Of a stretch of DNA of 64,000 bases, positions 32,128 to 40,094 are shown one piece after another (position 1 is the stretch's first letter; each line of letters begins with the position of its first letter). Source of the stretch: Streptomyces sp. FIT100 (GTDB taxonomy: Bacteria > Actinomycetota > Actinomycetes > Streptomycetales > Streptomycetaceae); NCBI RefSeq assembly GCF_024584805.1, contig NZ_CP075715.1, forward strand, positions 4,580,526 through 4,644,525. The letters run 5' to 3'. The notes under the pieces were generated by a model. That model was not told the origin of the DNA, ran no database searches, and saw only the letters and a program-made list of their open reading frames with translations. The position numbers and the translations under genes are program-made.

Positions 32128-32256
32128 ACCGGACTCCGATGGTTTGCAGTGGTTCGGTGCAAGGTGTGCGATTTACGCCCAAGGAGATGAGGGCCGCGGC
32201 CGATCGGTTGGCCCGGAGGCGCATCGGATCCCGGTGATGCGGCCCACGCCGCGCTC

Positions 32257-32289
32257 TACGCTGTCCGGGACGGGCATCCCGTCCCGGAC
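32257..32289 (+). promoter_or_regulatory. Predicted -10 and perfect inverted repeat before the kinase gene
   Basis: TACGCT (32257-32262) is followed at once by GTCCGGGACGGG, a 3-base loop and the exact complement (32263-32289). The repeat covers the expected transcription start, so it could be an operator or a stabilising 5' hairpin. The start codon is at 32344. Confidence 0.45.
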
Positions 32290-32343
32290 AGGCGTCGTCT
32301 CCCGGGCGGGCATCGCGGGAGTCGGGCGGAATCGGGGGAGTTC

Positions 32344-34044
32344 ATGCATCCGCTGGAGGCGGGCGAGCCGGGGACCATCGGTGCGTACCGGCTGCTCGGG
32401 CGGCTCGGTGCGGGCGGGATGGGCCGGGTGTATCTGGCACGTTCCGAGGGCGGCCGCACCGTCGCGGTCAAGGTCGTCCATCCGCACTTCGCGCTCGACG
32501 AGCAGTTCAGGGAGCGGTTCCGCCGCGAGGTGGCGGCGGCGCGGCGGGTGGGCGGCGAGTGGACGGCACCGGTGCTGGACGCCGACCCGGACGCCCCCGT
32601 GCCCTGGGTGGCCACCGGCTATGTGGCGGGCCCTTCACTGGGGCAGGCCGTCACGGAGCACGGGCCGCTGCCGGAGCACACCGTGCGGGCGTTGGGCGCG
32701 GGCCTCGCGGAGGCGCTGGCGGCCGTCCACGCACTGGACCTGGTCCACCGGGACGTCAAACCCTCGAACGTGCTGCTGACCCTCGACGGCCCCCGCCTCA
32801 TCGACTTCGGCATCGCACGGGCGACGGACGGCACCGCCTCGCTCACGACGACCGGCGTCTCCGTCGGCTCGCCCGGCTACATGGCGCCTGAACAGATCCT
32901 CGGCAAGGGCGGGGTGACGGGCGCGGCCGACGTCTTCTCGCTGGGCGCGGTCCTCGCGTACGGGGCCACGGGTGCCGCCCCCTTCCCGGGCGACTCGTCG
33001 GCGGCGCTCCTCTACAAGGTGGTCCACGAGGAGCCCGAACTGGGCGCCCTCGCAGGAGAGTTGCGTGATGTCGTCGCCGCCTGCCTGGCCAAGGAGCCGT
33101 CGGCGCGGCCCGCCCCGCGGGAGCTGGCCGCCCGGCTGGCCCCGGGTGGCGGGGGTGCGGGGGCGCTGGTGGCGGCGGGCTGGCTGCCGGGGCCGCTGGT
33201 GGAGCAGGTGAGCCGGGCCGCGGTACGGCTTCTCGACCTGGAGCCGGCCCGGCAGGATCCGGCGGGGTCGGGGCCCGTGCCGTTCACGAGTCGTGCGGTG
33301 GGGGAGTTCGGCCCGCCGATCGATCCGGGGCTGAGCGAGCCGGCTCCGGGGCTGATCGCGCCGGTGCCGACCGCGACCGCGCCGTCGGTGGCCGATGCCG
33401 TACCGCCGCAGCGAGGCCGTTCCGACGGGCGTTCCGACGGCCCTCCCGACGGCCGGCCTGAAGGGCGCCTGTCCGTCTCGGTGACCACCAGCACGGAACG
33501 CGGCAGGCCCGGCGGCGCCCGCAAGGTGAGCTGCACGGTCGCGCTCGCCGTCGCGGGCGCGCTGGCCGCGGTGACGGTCGGCGCGGGCCTCCTCCTCGAC
33601 GTCCTCCCGGGCGGGGACGGCAAGGACGCGGCGACCGAGCCGCCGAGCTCGACGGCCTCCAGCCCTCCGGCGGACGGTGCCTCGCGCGCGGCGAAGGACG
33701 TGCCGAAGGCGTTCGTCGGGACCTGGGAAGGGGAGATCACCGCCGCCGGGCTGCCCGCCGGCACCATGAAGGTCACCATCAGGGCGGGGCGCACCGGCCA
33801 GCGGGTCGGCACGGCCGAACAGACCGACATCCTCGGCAACTTCATCTGCGAGGACCTCCTCACCGCGACCGGCGCCGACACACGGACCCTCGTCGTCGAC
33901 GCCGAGCGCGGCCCGCGCAGCCAGGGCATGTGCACGGAGAGCACGAAGGGCCTGCGGCTGGAGCTGAGCGGCGGTTCCCTGCGGTACGTCTCCGCCGACG
34001 CGCGCGCCGGAAACCCCACGGGCGAGCTGGCCAGGCAGCGCTGA
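32344..34044 (+). CDS. Membrane Ser/Thr protein kinase (PknB-like) with external domain
   Basis: A 566-residue Hanks-type kinase. The kinase domain spans about residues 14-270: glycine loop LGAGGMGRVY, Lys43 (AVKVV), catalytic loop HRDVKPSN with Asp137, DFG (154-156) and APE (MAPEQ). A proline-rich juxtamembrane region follows, then one helix (CTVALAVAGALAAVTVGAGLLL, near 395-418) and an external domain of about 130 residues that contains two cysteines (NFICEDL, SQGMCTES). No PASTA repeats are present, so the ligand differs from PknB. The final codons and stop begin a 23-bp tandem repeat. Confidence 0.92.
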   Translation: MHPLEAGEPGTIGAYRLLGRLGAGGMGRVYLARSEGGRTVAVKVVHPHFALDEQFRERFRREVAAARRVGGEWTAPVLDADPDAPVPWVATGYVAGPSLGQAVTEHGPLPEHTVRALGAGLAEALAAVHALDLVHRDVKPSNVLLTLDGPRLIDFGIARATDGTASLTTTGVSVGSPGYMAPEQILGKGGVTGAADVFSLGAVLAYGATGAAPFPGDSSAALLYKVVHEEPELGALAGELRDVVAACLAKEPSARPAPRELAARLAPGGGGAGALVAAGWLPGPLVEQVSRAAVRLLDLEPARQDPAGSGPVPFTSRAVGEFGPPIDPGLSEPAPGLIAPVPTATAPSVADAVPPQRGRSDGRSDGPPDGRPEGRLSVSVTTSTERGRPGGARKVSCTVALAVAGALAAVTVGAGLLLDVLPGGDGKDAATEPPSSTASSPPADGASRAAKDVPKAFVGTWEGEITAAGLPAGTMKVTIRAGRTGQRVGTAEQTDILGNFICEDLLTATGADTRTLVVDAERGPRSQGMCTESTKGLRLELSGGSLRYVSADARAGNPTGELARQR

Positions 34045-34123
34045 GCCAGGGTCCGAGGCAGCGCTGAGCCAGGGTCCGAGGCAGCGCTGAGCCAGGTCCG
34101 AGGCGGCATCGGCCAGGGTTCGA
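34034..34123. repeat. 23-bp tandem repeat containing the kinase stop codon
   Basis: Units start at 34034, 34057 and 34080. The first two are identical 23-mers beginning GGCAGCGCTGAGCCAGG and the third lacks one G; a degenerate fourth copy runs to 34123. The first unit holds the kinase C terminus (Gln-Arg-stop). Further GAGGCGGC fragments continue to about 34141. Confidence 0.85.
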
Positions 34124-34235
34124 GGCGGCACCGAGGCGGCGCCCGGACCGCACTGAGGCAGCCGCGCTGAGTCGGCCGAAAGCGCTGGCGTAGGCTGTTT
34201 CGGACCGTCCAGACCCCGCCGAAAGGTGACTCCCG

Positions 34236-35435
34236 GTGACCGAGAAGGCCGACCTTCAGTCCGTCCTGGACCGCGCCGCCGAGGGCGGGCGGATCACCCC
34301 CGACGAGGCGCTCGACCTCTACCGGTCCGCGCCCCTGCACGCGCTGGGCGCCGCCGCCGATGCCGTGCGCCGCCGCCGGTACGTCGGGACCGAGCGCATC
34401 GCGACGTACATCATCGAGCGGAACATCAACTACACCAACGTCTGCGTCACGGCCTGCAAGTTCTGCGCCTTCTACGCCGCGCCCAAGGACACCGCCAAGG
34501 GCTGGACCCGCGACCTCGACGACATCCTGCGGCGCTGCGCCGAGACCGTCGAGCTGGGCGGCACCCAGATCATGTTCCAGGGCGGCCACCACCCGGACTA
34601 CGGCGTCGAGTACTACGAGAAGCACTTCTCCGCCATCAAGCGGGAGTTCCCGCAGCTGGTCATCCACTCCCTCGGCGCCTCCGAGGTCGAGCACATGGCC
34701 CGGATCTCCGGCGTCTCCGTCGAGGAGGCCGTCCAGCGCATCCACGCGGCGGGGCTCGACTCCTTCGCGGGCGCCGGCGCCGAGCTGCTCCCCGAGCGGC
34801 CGCGCAAGGCGATCGCGCCGCTGAAGGAGTCCGGCGAGCGCTGGCTGGAGATCATGGAGACCGCGCACCGGCTGGGTGTCGAGTCGACGTCCACGATGCT
34901 GATGGGCACCGGCGAGACCAACGCCGAGCGCATCGAGCACATGCGGATGATCCGGGACGTACAGGACCGGACGGGTGGCTTCCGGGCCTTTATCCCGTAC
35001 ACGTACCAGCCGGAGAACAACCACCTCAAGGGCCGCACCCAGGCCACGATCTTCGAGTATCTGCGGATCATCGCGATCGCCCGGCTCTTCTTCGACAACG
35101 TCGCCCACATCCAGGGCTCGTGGCTGACCACCGGCAAGGAGGTCGGCCAGCTCTCGCTGCACTACGGCGCGGACGACCTGGGTTCGATCATGCTGGAGGA
35201 GAACGTCGTCTCCTCGGCCGGCGCCAAGCACCGGTCCAACCGCCAGGAGATCATCGACCTGATCCGCAAGGCGGGCCGCGTCCCGGCGCAGCGGACGACC
35301 ACGTACGAGCACATCGTCGTCCACGAGGACCCGGCGGAGGACCCGGTCGACGAGCGGGTCGCCTCGCACATCTCCTCGACCGCGATCGAGGGCGGCACGG
35401 CGCATCCGGAACTGAAGCTCCTGAACGCGAACTGA
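34236..35435 (+). CDS. mqnC: Cyclic dehypoxanthine futalosine synthase (MqnC), radical SAM
   Basis: A 399-residue radical SAM enzyme that cyclises dehypoxanthine futalosine, a middle step of the futalosine pathway. The 4Fe-4S motif is CVTACKFC (Cys70, Cys74, Cys77) after ERNINYTNV. GGTQIMFQGGHHPDYGVEYY, GLDSFAGAGAELLPERPRKAI and the QVGQLSLHYGADDLGSIMLEENV-like C-terminal region are characteristic of MqnC rather than MqnE. GTG start with GAAAGGTGA upstream and a TAGGCT -10 box about 40 bases upstream. The hydrolase-like gene follows after 7 bases. Confidence 0.95.
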   Translation: MTEKADLQSVLDRAAEGGRITPDEALDLYRSAPLHALGAAADAVRRRRYVGTERIATYIIERNINYTNVCVTACKFCAFYAAPKDTAKGWTRDLDDILRRCAETVELGGTQIMFQGGHHPDYGVEYYEKHFSAIKREFPQLVIHSLGASEVEHMARISGVSVEEAVQRIHAAGLDSFAGAGAELLPERPRKAIAPLKESGERWLEIMETAHRLGVESTSTMLMGTGETNAERIEHMRMIRDVQDRTGGFRAFIPYTYQPENNHLKGRTQATIFEYLRIIAIARLFFDNVAHIQGSWLTTGKEVGQLSLHYGADDLGSIMLEENVVSSAGAKHRSNRQEIIDLIRKAGRVPAQRTTTYEHIVVHEDPAEDPVDERVASHISSTAIEGGTAHPELKLLNAN

Positions 35436-35442
35436 CGACGTC

Positions 35443-36045
35443 TTGCTGACGATCCACGTCGCGGCGGCGGGCCGTGCCGTCCTCGTCGACGGCCCGGGAG
35501 TCGTCGCCGTCGGGCCCTACGAGGAGGTCGTCGGCGAGCGCCCGGAGGCGCGGGTACGACGGTGGCCCGGCGTCATCACGCCGGGGCTCGTCAACCTCTA
35601 CGGTCCCGAACTGCTGGAGCAGGCGTACCACCCCGACCCGCGCGAGTCCGACGAGCTCGGTACCGAGCCGGTCACGGGTGCGGCGCTGGACGCCCTGGAG
35701 ATGACCGACGCGCGGTGGGGCGCCAGCGCGCGGCGCGGGGTCCAGCGGATGCTGGCGCACGGCACCGTCGCCGCCGCCGGTGAACTGCACAACCGGGCCG
35801 TGCTCGACGCGGTCCGCCGCGCGGGGCTCATCCTGACCGGACGCGCCCGGCGCCCGGACGGCGTGCCGGCGCTGGACCCGTTCGCATCGGGCGGACCGGT
35901 GCTGTGGGCGCCCGGCCTGAACCCCGGCACGGCGGCACGGTTCGCGGTCTTCGACGTCCCGGACGAGTCGGCCCTCGCCGAGCACGGCGCCGCCACCTGC
36001 GTCGCCACCGTCATCGCCGGCCGCCTGGTGTACCGGCGCCGCTGA
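35443..36045 (+). CDS. Imidazolonepropionase-like/amidohydrolase-like domain protein
   Basis: A 200-residue protein with the composite beta-sandwich edges of metal-dependent amidohydrolases: an N-terminal GPGVVAVGPYEEVVGE and WPGVITPGLVNLYG (the place of the usual PGFIDxHxH), and a C-terminal TVIAGRLVYRR. The HxH metal motif is missing (VNLYG instead), as is most of the TIM barrel, so it is probably not a hydrolase. TTG 35443 is the only good start after mqnC and lacks a clear Shine-Dalgarno, so translational coupling to mqnC is likely. Function unknown; the position suggests a role near menaquinone synthesis. Confidence 0.65.
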   Translation: MLTIHVAAAGRAVLVDGPGVVAVGPYEEVVGERPEARVRRWPGVITPGLVNLYGPELLEQAYHPDPRESDELGTEPVTGAALDALEMTDARWGASARRGVQRMLAHGTVAAAGELHNRAVLDAVRRAGLILTGRARRPDGVPALDPFASGGPVLWAPGLNPGTAARFAVFDVPDESALAEHGAATCVATVIAGRLVYRRR

Positions 36046-36210
36046 GTCCGTCGGCGCTGCTGGGCGGCGGTGCCTATCCGCCGCCCCGGAAGTCCGCATA
36101 CCGCACGAGCGCCGGCAGCGCCTCGTTCCCGTGCGGCGGCCGGCAACCGGTCCCCGGTCACCGGGGCCGACACCCCGGCGGCGTAGGTTGAAGAGGTATT
36201 CCGGCGCAGA

Positions 36211-36392
36211 ACGCCGAGCCGGAACGCCGAGCCGGAACGCCGAGCCGGAACGCCGAGCCGGAACGCCGAGCCGGAACGCCGAGCCGGAACGCCGAGCCGG
36301 AACGCCGAGCCGGAACGCCGAGCCGGAACGCCGAGCCGGAACGCCGAGCCGGAACACCGTGCCGGGACACCGTGCCGGGACACCGAGACCCG
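36211..36392. repeat. 13-bp minisatellite, 11 identical copies plus 3 variants, upstream of menG
   Basis: The unit ACGCCGAGCCGGA is repeated without a mismatch eleven times from 36211 to 36353, followed by two ACACCGTGCCGGG units (36354-36379) and one further variant. It lies in the 397-bp gap between the amidohydrolase-like gene and menG and ends about 50 bases before the menG start codon. Because 13 is not a multiple of three and the unit has no stop, all frames stay open through it; none looks like a gene. The rest of the gap shows nothing else clear. Confidence 0.95.
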
Positions 36393-36430
36393 CTGGCCGA
36401 CCTGCCCGAGCTCCGGGACCGTCCTGCGGG

Positions 36431-36436
36431 CACAAT
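36431..36436 (+). promoter_or_regulatory. Predicted -10 box of menG; possibly leaderless
   Basis: CACAAT ends 6 bases before the GTG at 36443. GGGGGAG also lies in between and could serve as a Shine-Dalgarno if transcription starts further upstream. Confidence 0.35.
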
Positions 36437-36442
36437 GGGGGA

Positions 36443-37138
36443 GTGACCCGAGCCTCCCTGGACAAGCAGCCGCACGAAGTCGCCTCCATGTTCGACGGTG
36501 TGGCGGCGAACTACGACCTCACCAACGACGTCCTCTCGCTCGGCCAGGACAGGCGCTGGCGCAACGAGGTCGCCAAGGCGGTCGGCGCGCGGCCGGCCGA
36601 GAAGGTGCTCGACCTCGCCGCCGGGACCGGCACGTCGTCGCTTCCCTTCACACGCACCGGCGCGTACGTCGTGCCCTGCGACTTCTCGCTCGGCATGCTG
36701 CGCGAGGGCAAGAAGCGCCACCCGTGGCTGCCTCTGACCGCCGGTGACGCGACGAAGCTGCCGTTCCGCGACAACGTCTTCGACGCCGTCACGATCTCCT
36801 TCGGGCTGCGCAACGTGCAGGACACGGACGGGGCGCTGCGCGAGCTCCACCGGGTGACCCGGCCCGGCGGACGCGTCGTCATCTGCGAGTTCTCGCACCC
36901 CACCTGGGCGCCGTTCCGGACCGTGTACGAGGAGTACCTGATGCGGGCGCTGCCGCCGGTGGCGCGCGCGGTCTCCTCCAACCCCGACGCGTACGTCTAC
37001 CTCGCCGAGTCCATCCAGTCGTGGCCCGAGCAGGCGGAGCTGGCGCGGCTGCTCCAGAAGGCCGGCTGGTCGAAGGTGGCCTGGCGGAACCTCTCGGGCG
37101 GCATCGTGGCCCTGCACCGCGCCACCAAGCCCCAGTAG
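36443..37138 (+). CDS. menG: Demethylmenaquinone methyltransferase (MenG/UbiE; MqnG)
   Basis: A 231-residue SAM-dependent methyltransferase for the last ring-methylation step of menaquinone. MFDGVAANYDLTNDVLSLGQDRRWR is the UbiE/MenG signature 1 region; motif I is VLDLAAGTGTSS, and VTRPGGRVVICEFSHP matches the second UbiE signature. Start GTG 36443 is chosen on family length; the frame is open further upstream only because it passes through the 13-bp repeats. The glutaminase gene follows 27 bases later. Confidence 0.95.
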   Translation: MTRASLDKQPHEVASMFDGVAANYDLTNDVLSLGQDRRWRNEVAKAVGARPAEKVLDLAAGTGTSSLPFTRTGAYVVPCDFSLGMLREGKKRHPWLPLTAGDATKLPFRDNVFDAVTISFGLRNVQDTDGALRELHRVTRPGGRVVICEFSHPTWAPFRTVYEEYLMRALPPVARAVSSNPDAYVYLAESIQSWPEQAELARLLQKAGWSKVAWRNLSGGIVALHRATKPQ

Positions 37139-37165
37139 CCCGGCCGCGAGAGGGCGAGAGCAGCC

Positions 37166-38077
37166 GTGGACTACCAGGCGCTCCTGGAACGGATCGCGGA
37201 CGACGTGGCCCCGCTGGTCGGCAGCGGCACCCCCGCCGAGTACATCCCCGCGCTCGCCGCCGTCGACCCGCACCGCTTCGGCATGGCCGTCGCCGACCTC
37301 GACGGCAAGGTCTACGGCACGGGCGACTGGGAGCACCCCTTCTCGACCCAGTCCGTCACCAAGGTCTTCGCCCTCGCGCTCGCCCTCTCCCTCGGCGGCG
37401 ACGAGCTGTGGGAACGGGTCGGCCGGGAGCCCTCCGGCAACCCCTTCAACTCGCTCGTGCAGCTGGAGTACGAGAACGGCATCCCGCGCAATCCGTTCAT
37501 CAACGCGGGCGCGCTCGTCGTCACCGACCGGCTCCAGACCCTCACCGGCGACGCGAGCAGCGAACTCCTGGAGTTCCTGCGGGCCGAGAGCGGGAACGAG
37601 GAGCTCGCCTTCGACCCGGACGTCGCCGCGTCGGAGTCGGAGCACGGCGACCGCAACGCGGCCCTGGCCCACTTCATGGCCTCGTACGGGACGATCGCCA
37701 ACCCGGTGCCGACCCTCCTCGACCACTACTTCTGGCAGTGCTCGATCGAGATGAACTGCGCCGACCTGGCCCTCGCGATCCGCTTCCTGGCCGGTCACGG
37801 GGTGCGGGCGGACGGCTCCCGGCTGCTGACCGTCAGCGAGTCCAAGCAGATCAACGCCGTGATGATGACCTGCGGGACGTACGACGCGGCAGGGGAGTTC
37901 GCCTATCGGGTCGGGCTGCCGGGCAAGAGCGGGGTGGGCGGCGGGATCGTCGCCGTCGTCCCGGGGCGCTGCACGCTGTGCGTGTGGAGCCCGGGGCTCG
38001 ACCGGCAGGGCAACTCGGTGGCGGGCGTCGCGGCGCTGGACCGCTTCACGACGCTCACCGGACTGTCCGTCTTCTGA
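37166..38077 (+). CDS. glsA: Glutaminase A
   Basis: A 303-residue serine-dependent glutaminase that converts glutamine to glutamate and ammonia in the cytosol. It has the beta-lactamase-like SxxK motif FSTQSVTK (Ser63, Lys66), the NPFNS loop, PRNPFINAGALV with the conserved Asn, and the late SYGTIANP and GLPGKSGVGGGI blocks. Length matches the short GlsA type without STAS or ankyrin domains. GTG start, with a GAGAGGGCGAGAG purine run upstream. Confidence 0.95.
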   Translation: MDYQALLERIADDVAPLVGSGTPAEYIPALAAVDPHRFGMAVADLDGKVYGTGDWEHPFSTQSVTKVFALALALSLGGDELWERVGREPSGNPFNSLVQLEYENGIPRNPFINAGALVVTDRLQTLTGDASSELLEFLRAESGNEELAFDPDVAASESEHGDRNAALAHFMASYGTIANPVPTLLDHYFWQCSIEMNCADLALAIRFLAGHGVRADGSRLLTVSESKQINAVMMTCGTYDAAGEFAYRVGLPGKSGVGGGIVAVVPGRCTLCVWSPGLDRQGNSVAGVAALDRFTTLTGLSVF

Positions 38078-38102
38078 CTTCTGACCGGCTTCCGACCGGA
38101 CC

Positions 38103-38618
38103 TCACAGGCCGAGCCGGAAGCAGTGCCCCTTCCGCTGCGACACCGGCGTGGTGAACGTCTCCGCGTGCTCCATGCCGAGGCGCCGCATCACGGCGATCG
38201 ACCGCTCGTTCTCCGCGGCCACCATCGCGACGACGCTCGGCACGCCTTCCGCGCGCAGGCGCTCCAGAGTGATGCGGGCGGCGGCCGTCGCGTACCCCTG
38301 CCCCCAGGCCCGCCGGGCCAGCCGCCAGCCGATCTCGATCTCGCCCACCGGGCCCCAGTCGTGCGGCCACGGCTGGGCGCCCGTGAACCCGATGACCTCG
38401 CCCGCCGCGTCCAGCAGCGTCCACAGGCAGAAGCCGTGCTCCGCGTCGTGCCGGCGCTGCCGGGCCGTCAGCTCCTCGTACACCGACAGCTCCGCGGGCG
38501 CACCGCCGTGGAACTCCATGACCTCCGGGTCCGCGAAGATCCGGTGCCAGGCCAGGGCGTCCTCGTCGGTGGGCACACGCAGCTGCACCACCGGTGCGGC
38601 GGGAAGCGTTTCGCTCAT
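38103..38618 (-). CDS. GNAT family N-acetyltransferase (RimJ/RimL-like)
   Basis: A 171-residue acetyltransferase. The N-terminal LRVPTDEDALAWHRIFADPEVMEFHGG and the acetyl-CoA loop IGWRLARRAWGQGYATAAARITLE are typical of the RimJ/RimL branch, followed by AENERSIAVMRRLGME. Substrate unknown. Start 38618 is preferred to a longer frame from 38687 because AAGGG precedes it and the family sequence begins here. It converges with glsA and diverges from the reductase gene. Confidence 0.85.
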   Translation of the reverse strand: MSETLPAAPVVQLRVPTDEDALAWHRIFADPEVMEFHGGAPAELSVYEELTARQRRHDAEHGFCLWTLLDAAGEVIGFTGAQPWPHDWGPVGEIEIGWRLARRAWGQGYATAAARITLERLRAEGVPSVVAMVAAENERSIAVMRRLGMEHAETFTTPVSQRKGHCFRLGL

Positions 38619-38716
38619 GGGACAGCCCTTCGGTTCGTGGATCAGTACGCCCCCATAGACTGCACAGGTCCAGTGCCTTTTAGGCACGCGAAATCGAGTC
38701 TTCGGGAGTCCACGCC

Positions 38717-40003
38717 GTGACCGAGCCTCTCTCCGAGCACACCGCAGATGTGATCGTCGTCGGCGCGGGCCCGGCCGGTTCCACGACCGCGTACTACCTG
38801 GCCAAGGCCGGACTCGACGTCCTCCTGCTGGAGAAGACCGCCTTCCCGCGCGAGAAGGTCTGCGGCGACGGCCTCACGCCCCGCGCCACCAAGCAGCTCG
38901 TCGCCATGGGCATCGACATCTCCGAAGAGGCGGGCTGGCTGCGCAACAAGGGCCTGCGCATCATCGGCGGCGGCGTCCGGCTCCAGCTGGACTGGCCGGA
39001 GCTGGCCTCGTACCCGGACTACGGGCTCGTCCGCAAGCGGGACGACTTCGACGAGCAGCTGGCCCGCCAGGCGCAGAAGGCGGGCGCGCGGCTGCACGAA
39101 CGCTGCAACGTCGGCGAGCCGATCATCGACGACCGCACCGGCCGCATCACCGGCGTGCACGCCAAGCTGGGCGAGGAGAAGACCCCGGTCACCTTCCACG
39201 CCCCGCTCGTCGTCGCCGCCGACGGCAACTCCTCGCGGATCTCCCTCGCGATGGGCCTGCACCGCCGTGAGGACCGCCCGATGGGCGTCGCGGTCCGCAC
39301 GTACTTCACCAGCCCGCGCCACGACGACGACTACCTGGAGTCCTGGCTGGAGCTGTGGGACCGGCGCGGCCCGGGCGAGGACCGGCTGCTGCCCGGCTAC
39401 GGCTGGATCTTCGGCATGGGCGACGGCACCTCCAACGTCGGCCTCGGCGTGCTCAACACCTCCGCCTCCTTCAAGGAGCTCGACTGGCGCGAGGTCCTCA
39501 AGGCGTGGTGCGCCTCGATGCCCGAGGACTGGGGCTACGTCCCCGAGAACATGACGGGCCCGATCCGCGGCGCCGCCCTGCCGATGGCCTTCAACCGCCA
39601 GCCCCACTACACCCGCGGCCTGCTCCTCGTCGGCGACGCGGGCGGCCTGGTCAACCCGTTCAACGGCGAGGGCATCGCGTACGCCATGGAGTCCGGCCAG
39701 ATCGCCGCCGACGTCATCGTCCAGGCCCACGCCCGAGCGACCCCCGCCCAGCGCGAACTGGCCCTGCGCAACTACCCGCGGGTGCTCAAGGAGACCTACG
39801 GCGGCTACTACACGCTGGGCCGCGCTTTCGTGAAGCTCATCGGCAACCCCAGGGTCATGAAGATCGCGACCCAGCGCGGACTGACCCACCCGGTCCTGAT
39901 GAAGTTCACGCTGAAGATGCTCGCGAACCTGACCGACCCGACGGGCGGCGACGCGATGGACCGCATCATCAACGGCCTGAGCAAGGTGGCCCCGAAGGCC
40001 TGA
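38717..40003 (+). CDS. Geranylgeranyl-reductase-family flavoprotein, probable menaquinone saturase (MenJ-like)
   Basis: A 428-residue FAD enzyme: Rossmann GAGPAGSTTAYYLAKAGLDVLLLEK at the N terminus, the GGR-family CGDGLTPRATKQL block, and the FAD-ribityl region LLVGDAGGLVNPFNGEGIAYAMESG. In mycobacteria the homologue MenJ saturates one isoprene unit of menaquinone and is encoded near menaquinone genes. Streptomycetes make partly saturated MK-9, so the same role is likely but inferred. A TAGACT -10 box (near 38655) gives a leader of about 50 bases with a small GTGCC/GGCAC hairpin (38673-38687). Confidence 0.85.
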   Translation: MTEPLSEHTADVIVVGAGPAGSTTAYYLAKAGLDVLLLEKTAFPREKVCGDGLTPRATKQLVAMGIDISEEAGWLRNKGLRIIGGGVRLQLDWPELASYPDYGLVRKRDDFDEQLARQAQKAGARLHERCNVGEPIIDDRTGRITGVHAKLGEEKTPVTFHAPLVVAADGNSSRISLAMGLHRREDRPMGVAVRTYFTSPRHDDDYLESWLELWDRRGPGEDRLLPGYGWIFGMGDGTSNVGLGVLNTSASFKELDWREVLKAWCASMPEDWGYVPENMTGPIRGAALPMAFNRQPHYTRGLLLVGDAGGLVNPFNGEGIAYAMESGQIAADVIVQAHARATPAQRELALRNYPRVLKETYGGYYTLGRAFVKLIGNPRVMKIATQRGLTHPVLMKFTLKMLANLTDPTGGDAMDRIINGLSKVAPKA

Positions 40004-40094
40004 CCGCGACCCCGGCCCTCGGCTCCGCCGGGCCGGCCCGACGGTCCGGCCCGGCGGTCCGGCCCGGCGGTCAGGACGCCAGTACGATGCGGCC

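Noticed and set aside
32178..32240. A short leader ORF before the kinase gene
   Set aside because: It has a purine-rich site but only about 15 codons of low-complexity Arg/Ala and lies upstream of the predicted promoter.
36211..36392. CRISPR array
   Set aside because: Units are 13 bp and directly adjacent with no spacers; no cas genes are nearby.
36131..36442. menG start far upstream through the 13-bp repeats
   Set aside because: The frame is open only because the repeat unit lacks stops; family alignment begins at VTRASLDKQPHEVASMF (36443).
40009..40090. CCGG-rich palindromes after the geranylgeranyl-reductase gene as a terminator
   Set aside because: Several overlapping imperfect pairings but no single clear stem or T-tract; recorded only as a possibility.
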